64,000 nucleotides of DNA from contig NZ_FNCB01000007.1 of assembly GCF_900100855.1 (NCBI RefSeq), positions 1-64,000 on the forward strand, written 5' to 3'. Source of the DNA: Idiomarina zobellii (GTDB lineage: Bacteria > Pseudomonadota > Gammaproteobacteria > Enterobacterales > Alteromonadaceae). This document shows positions 8,316-17,914 of the stretch, in pieces; the first letter of the stretch is position 1, and every line of letters begins with the position of its first letter. Both the position numbers and the translations under genes were made by a program. The notes below the pieces were generated by a model, which saw only the letters and a program-made list of their open reading frames with translations, had not been told where the DNA came from and did no database searches.

Positions 8316-8669
8316 ATGGCACGAGTAAAACGTGGTGTAATCGCGAGAGCGCGTCACAAGAAAGTCCTGAAGCAGGCGAAAGGTTATTATGGTGCCCGTA
8401 GTCGCGTTTATCGCGTTGCGGTACAGGCAGTCACTAAAGCAGGTCAATATGCGTACCGTGACCGTCGCAACAAGAAACGTCAATTCCGTCAATTATGGAT
8501 TGTGCGTATCAATGCTGCGGCACGTCAAAACGGTTTGTCTTACAGCCGCTTTATTAACGGTCTTAAGAAAGCATCAGTAGAAATCGATCGCAAGATCCTT
8601 GCTGATATCGCAGTTCACGATCAAAACGGCTTTGCTGCTTTGGTTGAGAAAGCGAAAGGCGCACTGTAA
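8316..8669 (+). CDS. rplT: Ribosomal protein L20
   Basis: This 117-residue basic protein is needed early in 50S assembly. It shows the family start [30 protein letters not shown] in shortened form ([24 protein letters not shown]) and [21 protein letters not shown] later. Length equals the E. coli protein (118). GAGGAG precedes the start, 14 nt after rpmI. L20 is the usual repressor of rpmI-rplT translation. A strong hairpin with a T run follows. Confidence 0.98.
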   Translation: MARVKRGVIARARHKKVLKQAKGYYGARSRVYRVAVQAVTKAGQYAYRDRRNKKRQFRQLWIVRINAAARQNGLSYSRFINGLKKASVEIDRKILADIAVHDQNGFAALVEKAKGAL

Positions 8670-8703
8670 ACAACGACTTTTTAAGTTCGTTTAAACAGAT
8701 TTC

Positions 8704-8730
8704 AAAGGGAGCCATTAGGCTCCCTTTTTT
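8704..8730 (+). terminator. Terminator after rplT
   Basis: AAAGGGAGCC, loop ATTA, GGCTCCC then six T. It separates the ribosomal genes from pheST. No phenylalanine-rich leader peptide is visible nearby, so I read it as a plain terminator, though read-through control of pheST cannot be excluded. Confidence 0.85.
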
Positions 8731-8761
8731 GATCGTTTTTCTGATAGAATAACGCCTTTAA

Positions 8762-9784
<1,023 letters not shown>

Positions 9785-9810
9785 TCCAGAATTCAGAAGG
9801 CATTTGCAGC

Positions 9811-12198
9811 ATGAAATTAAGTGAACAGTGGTTAAGAGAGTGGGTTAACCCAGCCGTAGACAGCAATGAGCTTAGCGAGCAACTGAGCATGGCTGGTCTT
9901 GAAGTAGACGGTGTCGAGCCAGTTGCAGCAGACTTCCATACGGTAGTGGTGGGTGAAGTGGTCGAGTGTGGCCCTCATCCCGATGCGGACAAGTTGCAGG
10001 TTACCAAAGTGAACACCAACGACGGCGAGTTGCTAGACATTGTGTGTGGTGCGCCAAACTGTCGTCAGGGTATTAAGGTGGTTGTCGCTAAGGTTGGCGC
10101 AGTTCTGCCGGGCGACTTCAAAATTAAAAAAGCAAAACTACGTGGGCATCCGTCGCACGGTATGCTTTGCTCATTCAAAGAGCTGGGCTTAATTGACGAC
10201 CATGTAGGTATTATAGAGTTGCCGGAAGACGCACCGGTTGGCAAAGATTACCGAGAGTATTTAGGCCTTGAAGACCACAGTATTGATATCGACTTAACGC
10301 CAAACCGCGGTGACTGTTTAAGTGTTCGTGGTATAGCTCGTGAGCTGGGTGTATTGAATCGACTGGATGTTAACGAGCCCGAGATTAACGACGTGTCAGC
10401 TAAAATTGATGAGCAAAAGGCGGTTCATTTAGACGCGCCTGAGCAATGTCCACGTTATTTAGGTCGTGTGATTAAAGGCATTGATGTGTCACGTCCAACG
10501 CCTATCTGGATGAGTGAAAAGCTGCGTCGCAGTGGTATCCGTAGTATTGATCCGGTGGTGGATATTACCAACTACGTATTGCTTGAGTTGGGCCACCCAA
10601 TGCACGCGTTTGACTTAGATACGCTACAAGGCGATATTCACGTGCGTTTGGCAGCAGCGAAAGAAAAGCTGACACTGCTAGACGGTGAAGAAGTGGAACT
10701 CGATGACGATGTTCTGGTCATTGCTGATGAGCAAAAAGCCTTAGCAATGGCAGGCGTTTACGGTGGTAAAGACAGTGGTGTGACCGTTGAAAGCAAAAAC
10801 ATTTTCTTAGAAAGTGCGTTTTTTGCGCCGGACGCTATTTTAGGTAAAGCACGTCGCTTCGGCCTGCACACGGATGCATCTCACCGCTATGAGCGTGGTG
10901 TCGACCCGCAATTGCAACGTACTGCTATGGAGCGTGCAACGCAGTTATTGCTGGATATTTGCGGCGGCGAAGCAGGGCCGGTTACTGAAGCGGTGTCTGA
11001 GAAGCACCTGCCCGAGCGTGCTAACGTAAAATTACGCAGCGCTCGTTTGGCCAAAGTGCTGGGCGTGCAAATTGCCGATGACGAAGTAACAGAAATTCTT
11101 CAGCGTCTGGGCCTGGAAGCAACCTATAACAGCGGCGAATGGCAGGTTCAGGTTCCGTCATACCGTTTCGACATCGCTATTGAAGAAGACTTAATTGAAG
11201 AAGTGGCGCGTGTGTACGGTTACAATGCGATTAAGGCAGCGGCGCCGGCGGCACAGCTTCGCATGACTGATCGCAAAGAAGCTTCGATTAGCCGCCATAC
11301 CTTAACGAATGCGCTGGTTGAGCGTGGTTATCAGGAAGCTATTACTTACAGCTTTGTTGATCCTAAACATCAGGCCATGTTGTTTAACGAAACCGCAGCA
11401 TTAACCTTGCCGCACCCAATTTCGGTCGATATGTCGTCTATGCGTGTCAGCCTTTGGCCGGGTTTAGCTGGCGCTGTTGCGCACAACCAGAAACGCCAGC
11501 AAGCTGTATTGGCGTTTGTCGAAACAGGCTTACGTTTTATTCCAGATGAAAGCGCTGAAAATGGCGTTCGTCAGGAACCGGTGCTTGGCGGTATTCGTGC
11601 CGGAAAAGCACATACGGAACACTGGTCAGAAGGTGAGCGTGCTGTCGACTTTTTCGATGTAAAAGGCGACGTTGAAGCTTTATTGGAAAAAACAGGCGAG
11701 GCGCACTTATTCCGCTTTGTGGCTGACCAGCACGATGCATTACACCCAGGGCAGTCTGCGGCAATTTATAAAGGTGAGCGTAAAGTCGGTTTCATGGGTG
11801 CTTTGCACCCACAGCATGAAAAGGCGCTAGGCTTAAATCAGCGTGCTTTTGTGTTTGAAATTGAGCTGGACGCGATAGCTGTACGTCGTATTCCGGTAGC
11901 GCAGCCTGTGTCGCGTTATCCGAGTATTCGTCGTGACTTAGCCGTTATCGTTGATAAGCATATTGCGGCGGGTGAACTCTTAGCTGCGATGGAAAATATT
12001 GGCGTAAAACAGTTAGTTGACCTAAACTTGTTTGATGTATACGAAGGTGACGGTGTGCCGGAGAACAAACGTAGTTTGGCATTGTCTGTAACATTACAGG
12101 ATGCCGATAAAACGTTAGAAGAGGCAGACGTTACCGAAATAATGACTCAATTTGTAGAGATCTTAAAAAGTGAGTTTAATGCAACACTGAGGGATTAA
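9811..12198 (+). CDS. pheT: Phenylalanyl-tRNA synthetase beta subunit
   Basis: This 795-residue beta subunit shows all the family's domains. They are an EMAP-like tRNA-binding domain (about 39-148, with VVGEVVECGPHPDADKLQVTKV), the B3/B4 editing region (DLTPNRGDC, TNYVLLELGHPMHAFD), B5 (about 400-475), a degenerate class II fold, and a C-terminal ferredoxin-like FDX-ACB domain (SRYPSIRRDLAVIVD). It edits mischarged Tyr-tRNA and binds the anticodon. It is the same length as the E. coli protein. The stop is 3 nt before ihfA, so translation is likely coupled. Confidence 0.97.
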   Translation: MKLSEQWLREWVNPAVDSNELSEQLSMAGLEVDGVEPVAADFHTVVVGEVVECGPHPDADKLQVTKVNTNDGELLDIVCGAPNCRQGIKVVVAKVGAVLPGDFKIKKAKLRGHPSHGMLCSFKELGLIDDHVGIIELPEDAPVGKDYREYLGLEDHSIDIDLTPNRGDCLSVRGIARELGVLNRLDVNEPEINDVSAKIDEQKAVHLDAPEQCPRYLGRVIKGIDVSRPTPIWMSEKLRRSGIRSIDPVVDITNYVLLELGHPMHAFDLDTLQGDIHVRLAAAKEKLTLLDGEEVELDDDVLVIADEQKALAMAGVYGGKDSGVTVESKNIFLESAFFAPDAILGKARRFGLHTDASHRYERGVDPQLQRTAMERATQLLLDICGGEAGPVTEAVSEKHLPERANVKLRSARLAKVLGVQIADDEVTEILQRLGLEATYNSGEWQVQVPSYRFDIAIEEDLIEEVARVYGYNAIKAAAPAAQLRMTDRKEASISRHTLTNALVERGYQEAITYSFVDPKHQAMLFNETAALTLPHPISVDMSSMRVSLWPGLAGAVAHNQKRQQAVLAFVETGLRFIPDESAENGVRQEPVLGGIRAGKAHTEHWSEGERAVDFFDVKGDVEALLEKTGEAHLFRFVADQHDALHPGQSAAIYKGERKVGFMGALHPQHEKALGLNQRAFVFEIELDAIAVRRIPVAQPVSRYPSIRRDLAVIVDKHIAAGELLAAMENIGVKQLVDLNLFDVYEGDGVPENKRSLALSVTLQDADKTLEEADVTEIMTQFVEILKSEFNATLRD

Positions 12199-12201
12199 AC
12201 T

Positions 12202-12495
12202 ATGGCGCTAACCAAAGCAGAATTGGCGGAAGTCCTGTTCGAGAAACACGGTATTAGTAAGCAAGACGCTAAAGCGCTTGTTGAAGATTTTTTTGAGGAA
12301 ATACGTTCTGCTTTGGAAAGCGGTGAGCAGGTCAAATTATCAGGTTTTGGTAACTTTGAGCTGCGAACTAAGGGCCAACGTCCAGGTAGAAACCCTAAAA
12401 CGGGTGAAGAAATTCCAATTAAAGCTCGCCGTGTGGTGAGCTTTAAACCAGGACAGAAATTTAAGAGTCGTGTAGAAAATGCAGAGCCTGAGTAA
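12202..12495 (+). CDS. ihfA: Integration host factor alpha subunit
   Basis: A 97-residue DNA-bending protein of the HU/IHF family that pairs with IhfB (encoded at 48973-49248) and kinks DNA by about 160 degrees at specific sites. [15 protein letters not shown], the beta-arm region with [18 protein letters not shown] and the tail [12 protein letters not shown] are clear; the arm contains the intercalating Pro. It follows pheT by 3 nt, the arrangement of E. coli pheST-ihfA. A terminator overlaps its stop codon. Confidence 0.97.
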   Translation: MALTKAELAEVLFEKHGISKQDAKALVEDFFEEIRSALESGEQVKLSGFGNFELRTKGQRPGRNPKTGEEIPIKARRVVSFKPGQKFKSRVENAEPE

Positions 12496-12512
12496 AATCA
12501 GGCTTCCTTTTT
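12485..12512 (+). terminator. Terminator overlapping the end of ihfA
   Basis: AGCCTGA, loop GTAAAA, TCAGGCT, then TCCTTTTT. The left arm uses the last codons of ihfA and the loop holds the stop codon. Confidence 0.75.
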
Positions 12513-12522
12513 ATGGAAGCAG

Positions 12523-13203
12523 TTAAGCTCTAAAAAATAAGCTGCTGAATGGATTAAGCAAACGGCTGATACCAGAAGTGAAATGCAGCGGGTCATCAAG
12601 CGTTGCCAGAGTCAGGCAGTCTTGCTCCCGAGTTTCGGGCGTATGTGTTTTAGACGGATCCAGCAACACAAAGTCACCATCCCTGTACTCATCTCTCTCG
12701 TCATTGAACACACCATCTAATACAAGTGTCGCTTCTTGACCCTTATGAGTGTGCTCCGGCACTTTGGCGCTGGGCGCCATGTATATCAGGTTCGTCTGAT
12801 TACCGTTATCTAAAGTCAAAGGTGCACGCCACAATTTACCAACCAACTTCGACCATTCGCCAATACGATGACTGTTATGGGCTAAGGTTCGGGGCAGGGT
12901 GAAACAGCGACCTTCAAGATACAATGTCTCATTAGGCTCGTTTTCAAGCTTACTGCAGACAGACGACTCGAAAATGGCTTCCAGCATTTGGTCGCATTGA
13001 GCTTTTGTCATTGCGTTGCTGGCCACATTAACAATAGTGTCGAGGTTGTCCTCACACAGCTTTTGTTCAATGTCGCACACCGTGCGGCGACATGCTTTAC
13101 ACATATCGACGTGAGTTCCCACGACTATCGCCATTGCTGCGCTGACATCACCAGCAGCGTATTGATATAAAAGGCCTTCGCCCGGGTGCGATTTAATCAT
13201 CAT
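12523..13203 (-). CDS. ChrR-type zinc anti-sigma factor with cupin domain
   Basis: This 226-residue protein has an N-terminal anti-sigma domain with the zinc motif HVDMCKAC (about 30-37), which in ChrR holds and silences its sigma factor. A C-terminal cupin domain (about 115-205) contains HTHKGQEATLVLDGVF and a later His near DPSKTHTPE. In Rhodobacter, ChrR releases RpoE in response to singlet oxygen; the cupin is needed to sense it. The ATG overlaps the end of the sigma gene by 11 nt, the usual coupling of this pair. A second Met directly follows the first, so the start could be one codon later. Gene order and domain content make the call firm. Confidence 0.9.
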   Translation of the reverse strand: MMIKSHPGEGLLYQYAAGDVSAAMAIVVGTHVDMCKACRRTVCDIEQKLCEDNLDTIVNVASNAMTKAQCDQMLEAIFESSVCSKLENEPNETLYLEGRCFTLPRTLAHNSHRIGEWSKLVGKLWRAPLTLDNGNQTNLIYMAPSAKVPEHTHKGQEATLVLDGVFNDERDEYRDGDFVLLDPSKTHTPETREQDCLTLATLDDPLHFTSGISRLLNPFSSLFFRA

Positions 13204-13813
13204 TTACTATCAACTCTTTTAATTTCTTAAGTGCTAACCGAGTTCGGGATTTAATAGTCCCTAAAGGCACGCCAAGCGCATCAGATACTTCCTGCTGCGA
13301 CTTACCTTCAATGTAAATTTTCTCAATAACAACACGTTGAGCGTCAGGAAGTTGCGCATAATATTGCGAAATTTCCTGCATCAACACATCGTTATCCAGA
13401 CTGTAACCATCATCTAAATTATCGTTTTGCTCTGACAAAATAGGCCAAAGATCATCGGCACTGATGTCGTCCTTACGCTTTTTATTTTTGCGTAAAAGGT
13501 CAAAACGAATATTACGCGCAATGGTGAATATCCAAGTTGACGGCGAACCTTTGTCCGGCTTGAACAAATGAGCTTTATGCCAAACGTTAGTCATGGTTTC
13601 CTGAACCAGGTCCATGGCGGTTTGTTCATTGCCAAATTGCCGTGTTGCGTAAGATTGCAGTTTAGGCGCGAAATGTCGGAACAGCTCACTAAATGCCGCT
13701 CGACTTCGCGTTTCCGCTATACTTGCAAGCAGTTCCGCTGCACGTTCTGCAGCGTCTGTTTGGGTGGTATTCATAGACCCCCGGGTCGATGTTCTTCCTG
13801 ACACCATCTGCAT
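13193..13813 (-). CDS. ECF sigma factor of the ChrR-partnered (ECF11-like) group
   Basis: An ECF sigma factor of up to 206 residues with region 2 (AFSELFRHFAPKLQSYATRQFG..AMDLVQETMTNVWHKA) and region 4 (LPDAQRVVIEKIYIEGKSQQEVSDALGVPLGTIKSRTRLALKKL). It is paired with a ChrR anti-sigma gene, which assigns it to the photo-oxidative stress type. The first Met has CAGG 7-8 nt upstream; a Met at codon 14 (13774) is an alternative. It lies about 1.5 kb from the photolyase operon, the usual regulon of this group. A candidate autoregulatory promoter lies at 13853-13876. Confidence 0.92.
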   Translation of the reverse strand: MQMVSGRTSTRGSMNTTQTDAAERAAELLASIAETRSRAAFSELFRHFAPKLQSYATRQFGNEQTAMDLVQETMTNVWHKAHLFKPDKGSPSTWIFTIARNIRFDLLRKNKKRKDDISADDLWPILSEQNDNLDDGYSLDNDVLMQEISQYYAQLPDAQRVVIEKIYIEGKSQQEVSDALGVPLGTIKSRTRLALKKLKELIVNDD

Positions 13814-13852
13814 AATTAGACCTGCTATCTTTCCACAATGTACTAATTAATA

Positions 13853-13876
13853 CTTACGACCTGAGTATTCAGATCA
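13853..13876 (-). promoter_or_regulatory. Candidate ECF11-type promoter for the sigma/ChrR pair
   Basis: On the minus strand TGATCT (13876-13871) is followed after 12 nt by CGTAAG (13858-13853). From memory, promoters of this sigma group have TGATC in the -35 and a CGTA-type -10. The site is about 40 nt before the first start codon, so self-activation is likely. Confidence 0.4.
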
Positions 13877-13895
13877 CTCGATGACAGAAATTTAT

Positions 13896-14477
13896 TTATT
13901 TGCCCATTAAGTCTAGCAAATATTCCTTCGTTTTTAGACAGTTTTCCTCTTTTATTAAGGTTTGTTTCGTCTCTGTATCGAGTGGCAGAATCTCAAGCCA
14001 GCGAGAACAAAGCCAGTCAAGGCGTTCATAATTTAAGCTAGGCAATAATTCAGACAATTCAGGGTAGGTTTCGTAAGCCTCCTGAAGCTTCTCCATTAAG
14101 TTTTTACAGGTTTCCGGAAGTTCCGCTTGTGGCCATGGCGGCAAGTACTCAACGTTGCCGACCCGAAGATTGTCTGACTCTAACCAGTGTCCGAGAATGC
14201 GAACGCGGTTTTGTCCTTCAACCGTAATACCCAATAAGCCATCGTCACGTGGTTCGAAGTCAATAATTTTGACGGATGTTCCGTACGGAGGAATGTAGTC
14301 GTCCTCTGACGGTGATTTATCGTTGTCAAACATGGCAATAACGAACTCGGCATCGTTCTGAAGCGAGTCTTTAACCAGCCGGATGTAACGAGGCTCAAAT
14401 ATGCGCAGTTTCATGCGCCCCTCAGGCAACACTTGGGAGGTGAGGGGAAAAATCGGTAACTGCTTAGACAACGACAT
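13896..14477 (-). CDS. LON substrate-binding-domain protein
   Basis: A 193-residue stand-alone version of the N-terminal domain of Lon protease (LPIFPLTSQVLPEGRMKLRIFEPRY at the start) with no ATPase or protease part. Such proteins are thought to bind substrates or partners; their function is not settled. It is divergent from the DUF523-DUF1722/photolyase operon and is followed on the same strand by the sigma/ChrR pair. It is unclear whether it belongs to that stress unit or is just a neighbour. Confidence 0.85.
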   Translation of the reverse strand: MSLSKQLPIFPLTSQVLPEGRMKLRIFEPRYIRLVKDSLQNDAEFVIAMFDNDKSPSEDDYIPPYGTSVKIIDFEPRDDGLLGITVEGQNRVRILGHWLESDNLRVGNVEYLPPWPQAELPETCKNLMEKLQEAYETYPELSELLPSLNYERLDWLCSRWLEILPLDTETKQTLIKEENCLKTKEYLLDLMGK

Positions 14478-14547
14478 AACACCTCATTTCGTTGAATTCG
14501 TATGAATTACCCTCTTCTACGTGCGTTAAATCAAAGTTGGATCTATT

Positions 14548-14561
14548 TTTGTTACAACAAA
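14548..14561. promoter_or_regulatory. Inverted repeat upstream of the photolyase operon
   Basis: TTTGTT-AC-AACAAA is an exact inverted repeat with a 2-bp centre, 75 bp before the first gene. It could be an operator for a light- or stress-responsive regulator. No regulator gene for it is recognised nearby. Confidence 0.25.
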
Positions 14562-14635
14562 CGAAACTATTTTTTACAAAGCGTCGTAAATTAGACCAGC
14601 ACAACACTGGAACGATGTTACAAGAGGGAAGCACA

Positions 14636-15583
14636 GTGCGTTTGAAAGTTGGTATTAGCTCCTGCCTTATGGGTGATGAAGTACGGTTTGACGGTGGACA
14701 CAAACGGTCCGCGTTTGCCACGGACGAATTGACTCGCCACATTGATTTAGTTCGCTTTTGTCCCGAAGTTGGCATTGGCATGCCAGTGCCCAGACCTACG
14801 ATTCGATTGGAAAAGCACGCTAACGACGGCAGCGAGACCGTTGAAGCGGTAGTGCCTAAAACCGGTGAAATAGTCACAACGAAGCTGTCTGAGTTTGCTG
14901 ACAAAATTCAGATTAAGGCAAAAGATTTGAGCGGCTATATTCTTTGCGCAAAGTCACCCAGTTGTGGAATGGAGCGTGTGAAGCTTTATGACCCTGAAAC
15001 GGGCCATGCTCGCAAAGAAGCCACAGGTATTTTTGCTTCTCGCCTGCAAGAAAACAATCCGGCCATGCCGCTAGAGGAAGACGGTCGCTTAAACGACCCT
15101 CATCTACGCGAAAACTTTATCATGCGGGTTTATGTGTATGGGCAATGGAAGCAAATTGAGGACACACCAACGAAGAATAATCTGTTGAGTTTCCATAGTT
15201 CCTGCAAGCTTTTGCTGTTAGCACACAACCAGCAACGCTACAGAGAGCTGGGGAAACGACTGGGCGAGGCAGATACTGTCAATGCTGAGTTTGCTACGCA
15301 GTATATCCGGGACGTAATGGAAGCGTTATCAGAGCCGGCATCGCGTCGTAACCACACTAATGTGTTGCAACATATTCAGGGTTATTTTAAAGGCGATTTA
15401 GAGCATCAACAGCGGGAAGAGCTCAGCGATATTATTTTGCAGTACCACGATGGCATTCTACCGTTAATGTCGCCGTTAACGCTTATAAAGCACTATTTAC
15501 GCGAGTTTCCGAAAGAGTACCTTGAAAACCAGTGGTACCTGAACCCGTACCCGGTCGATTTGAAACTCCGTTATGGTCTATAA
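14636..15583 (+). CDS. DUF523-DUF1722 fusion protein (YbgA-like C-terminus)
   Basis: A 315-residue protein if it starts at GTG 14636, where GAGGGA sits at the right distance and the DUF523 domain begins (RLKVGISSCLMGDEVRFDGGHKRS). DUF523 (about 1-150) has conserved cysteines (SSC; CAKSPSCGM). DUF1722 (about 190-310) matches E. coli YbgA, including HSSCKLLLLAHNQQRYRELG. In E. coli ybgA also precedes the photolyase gene phr, so the pairing is ancient and suggests a helper role in light repair, but no activity is known to me. The photolyase gene begins 12 nt later. Confidence 0.85.
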   Translation: MRLKVGISSCLMGDEVRFDGGHKRSAFATDELTRHIDLVRFCPEVGIGMPVPRPTIRLEKHANDGSETVEAVVPKTGEIVTTKLSEFADKIQIKAKDLSGYILCAKSPSCGMERVKLYDPETGHARKEATGIFASRLQENNPAMPLEEDGRLNDPHLRENFIMRVYVYGQWKQIEDTPTKNNLLSFHSSCKLLLLAHNQQRYRELGKRLGEADTVNAEFATQYIRDVMEALSEPASRRNHTNVLQHIQGYFKGDLEHQQREELSDIILQYHDGILPLMSPLTLIKHYLREFPKEYLENQWYLNPYPVDLKLRYGL

Positions 15584-15595
15584 AGGGCTGAACCA

Positions 15596-17002
15596 ATGAA
15601 AAAAGCAATTTGGTTTCGAAGCGACTTACGGACACTGGATAACGAAGCGCTGTACCTAGCTTGTCAGTCTGAAAGTGCTCCTGAAGCTATTTTTCTGGTG
15701 TGCGAGGACACTTGGCAACGTCATCATTGGGCGCCTGTAAAGCAGGACTTTTTGTGGCGCACTTTAGAGGTGTTGAATGAAAACTTGTCGGCTCTGGGTA
15801 TTAAACTGCATATAAAGAACGCCGGGCGCTTCTCAAACGCTGGTGGTGCGCTTCGGGAGTTTTGCAAAGAACACAGTATCGATAAGCTTTATTTTAACGC
15901 CGAATACGCACTCGATGAGAAAAATCGTGACAGGGCGGTTACTGCGGTACTGGAGAACGACGGCGTTGAGGTAAGTCAGCATCACGGCAACCTGTTAATT
16001 AAGCCCGGCATGGTTAAAAACCAGCAAGGTGAGTACTATAAAAAGTTCACGCCTTTTAATAAGCGCTGGCGGGCGGTTTTAGCGAAGGAAGTTGACGTAA
16101 CGCCGCTTAAACCGAACTCTTTCCCGAACGTTAATACCGAACCTTTACCGAACATTTCTTTAAAAACAGAAGATTCGTCGCACTATCCAGCAGGGGAAGA
16201 TGCAGCATTGAGTAAGCTCGGACAGTTCGTTGGTCACTCTGTAGAGACCTACAAATCGGGGCGCGACCGTCCTGACCAACGCCATACGTCTGAACTTTCT
16301 GCCTACCTTGCAGTTGGAGCTATTTCTCCTGTCACCGCAGCAAGAGCGTTGCAGCAATTCTCGCCGGAGTTTCCTTATGGCTTACCGGAGGGGGCGGATA
16401 CCTGGCTCACAGAGCTTGCCTGGCGAGAGTTTTATCAGCATTTAATGGACTTTGAGCCTAGACTATCAAAAGGGGAGAGCTTCCAGAGAGAAACCGACTG
16501 TATTCAATGGCGCGACGACGAAGAAGAGTTTAAGGCCTGGTGCGAAGGGAAAACCGGCTACCCCATTGTCGATGCCGGTATGCGTCAGCTGAAAGAAACC
16601 GGCTGGATGCATAATCGATTACGCATGATAACGGCTAACTTTTTAGTCAAAGACCTACTCATTGACTGGCGCAAAGGTGAGGCTTTTTTCATGCAACACT
16701 TAATTGACGGAAGCTTTCCGGCAAACAATGGTGGTTGGCAGTGGAGTGCGTCTGTAGGCACTGACGCGGTGCCATATTTTCGAGTATTTAACCCGGTAAA
16801 ACAGAGCGAGAAATTTGATCCGCAGGGTACGTACATTCGTAATTGGGTTAAAGAGTTGGAGAGTGTGCCGGACAAACACATTCACTGGCCACATGAGTGG
16901 TTAAGTAAGAATCAACAAAATGAATATTGCCCACCTATCGTCGAGCACAAAGCTGCTCGCGAACGTTTTTTAGCAACCTTTAAGCAGGTGAAACATGGAT
17001 AA
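15596..17002 (+). CDS. phrB: Deoxyribodipyrimidine photolyase (class I CPD type)
   Basis: This 468-residue FAD flavoprotein splits cyclobutane pyrimidine dimers using blue light. The N-terminal antenna domain starts KKAIWFRSDLRTLDNEAL. The helical FAD domain has GRDRPDQRHTSELSAYLAVGAISP in pieces, LAWREFYQHL, and WCEGKTGYPIVDAGMRQL followed by GWMHNRLRM; the end has DAVPYFRVFNPVKQSEKFDP. Length and motifs match E. coli PhrB (472). It is the second gene of the operon after DUF523-DUF1722 and overlaps the SnoaL-like gene by 8 nt. In ChrR-type regulons photolyase is a standard member, fitting the sigma/ChrR genes nearby. Confidence 0.96.
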   Translation: MKKAIWFRSDLRTLDNEALYLACQSESAPEAIFLVCEDTWQRHHWAPVKQDFLWRTLEVLNENLSALGIKLHIKNAGRFSNAGGALREFCKEHSIDKLYFNAEYALDEKNRDRAVTAVLENDGVEVSQHHGNLLIKPGMVKNQQGEYYKKFTPFNKRWRAVLAKEVDVTPLKPNSFPNVNTEPLPNISLKTEDSSHYPAGEDAALSKLGQFVGHSVETYKSGRDRPDQRHTSELSAYLAVGAISPVTAARALQQFSPEFPYGLPEGADTWLTELAWREFYQHLMDFEPRLSKGESFQRETDCIQWRDDEEEFKAWCEGKTGYPIVDAGMRQLKETGWMHNRLRMITANFLVKDLLIDWRKGEAFFMQHLIDGSFPANNGGWQWSASVGTDAVPYFRVFNPVKQSEKFDPQGTYIRNWVKELESVPDKHIHWPHEWLSKNQQNEYCPPIVEHKAARERFLATFKQVKHG

Positions 17003-17429
17003 CAAAGAGTTGGTCGACGCATTAAAGTCTTTTTATGACGAATTAAAAACCGACAACCTTGATGATATGGATGATATGTATCACGACGAGGTGAGTTTCA
17101 CAGACCCTATTCATCAGGTTGTTGGGTTAGAAGACTTAAAAGAGTACTTCAAAGGCACAATGGAAAACGTCGAATACTGCCACTTCACGTTTGACGACGA
17201 GTGCGTTAGTGAAGACAAAGCCTATTTGTCCTGGCAGATGCGCTACGCACACCCGAAAATTGGCAATGGTATGGAAGTGATATTACCTGGCGTGTCTTAT
17301 ATTAGCTTTGAAGACGGCAAAATTAGAGAGCAACGCGACTACTACGACTTAGGCGCGATGCTTTATGAACATGTACCACTAGTGGGCTACGTGATAGATA
17401 AAATTAAAAGCAGGCTAGTAGGCGAATGA
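16995..17429 (+). CDS. SnoaL/NTF2-like small protein
   Basis: This 144-residue protein has an NTF2-like fold (LVDALKSFYDELKTDNLDDMDDMYHDEVSFTDPIHQVVG, then FTFDDECVSEDKAYLSWQM). Proteins of this kind regularly sit between photolyase and an SDR gene in ECF11/ChrR operons; their activity is not established. It overlaps phrB by 8 nt, and its stop overlaps the ATG of the truncated SDR gene (ATGA). It appears intact although everything after it in the operon is broken. Confidence 0.85.
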   Translation: MDNKELVDALKSFYDELKTDNLDDMDDMYHDEVSFTDPIHQVVGLEDLKEYFKGTMENVEYCHFTFDDECVSEDKAYLSWQMRYAHPKIGNGMEVILPGVSYISFEDGKIREQRDYYDLGAMLYEHVPLVGYVIDKIKSRLVGE

Positions 17430-17503
17430 GTATTCTAATTACGGGTGCGTCGTCGGGTATTGGACGTCAGCTGGCGTTGGACTATGCCGAAAAAAGTGTC
17501 TGA
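17426..17503 (+). pseudogene. Truncated short-chain dehydrogenase, 5' fragment
   Basis: ATGA overlaps the SnoaL stop and starts a frame reading MSILITGASSGIGRQLAL, the nucleotide-binding start of an SDR enzyme with the TGxxxGIG motif. After 25 residues it hits TGA, and the sequence changes to oxidoreductase fragments. A whole SDR is about 240 residues, so about 90% is gone. Confidence 0.85.
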
Positions 17504-17801
17504 TTATTACCTGTTACCCATGGTGTCTGCCATTTAATCGTCAACTTTGACCTTTGCCGATGGCAAACAGCAGTTTTTGATGAGGTAGTTTTCGCTTGTC
17601 ATAGTGACCAGGCACTACAACTGTTGGGTGATACCACAGATGATGAAAAAGTGTATTGGGTAACATTCCATACCAGCCTAATGAGGTCGTGTTACACACC
17701 GATACCTCGCTGTTACCTCAGAAAAAACGCGCTTGGGCGAGTTGGAACTATTTATTGAGAACGGATGAGGGGGCTGAACAACAACCCAGCTCTGTGACCT
17801 A
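17504..17801 (+). pseudogene. Remnant of an FAD/NAD(P)-binding amine-oxidase-like oxidoreductase
   Basis: Three frames in turn encode pieces of one protein. The first reads YYLLPMVSAI, a stop, then SSTLTFADGKQQF. After a shift it reads FDEVVFACHSDQALQLLGD. After another shift comes GNIPYQPNEVVLHTDTSLLP and KKRAWASWNYLL, ending SSVTY. These match, from memory, the middle and later parts of the COG2907-type oxidoreductase that follows the SDR gene in ChrR-type operons. Both ends are missing and there are at least one stop and two frameshifts. Confidence 0.75.
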
Positions 17802-17837
17802 TTTGGTGAAATCACGCTTTATATTGGTAAAAAATAA
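17802..17837 (+). pseudogene. Probable last codons of a DUF3833 gene
   Basis: A frame reading FGEITLYIGKK then TAA directly follows the oxidoreductase fragment. It resembles the C-terminal end of DUF3833 proteins, the usual last gene of this operon type. It is only 11 residues, so the call is tentative. Confidence 0.35.
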
Positions 17838-17850
17838 AGGTTAAGAAACG

Positions 17851-17879
17851 CTGTCATAAGCCGATAACAGACGTATAAT
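17851..17879 (+). promoter_or_regulatory. Promoter of the KOW-like small gene
   Basis: CTGTCA (17851-17856), 17-bp spacer, perfect TATAAT (17874-17879). Transcription would start near 17887, about 28 nt before the GTG start. Confidence 0.65.
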
Positions 17880-17914
17880 GCACGTAAGTGTTAAACGTAA
17901 TCTGGGAATCGGCT

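Noticed and set aside
17656-17844. A 62-codon gene starting MGNIPYQPNEVV
   Set aside because: It is one frame of the broken FAD oxidoreductase, joined out of frame to another fragment; not a separate gene.
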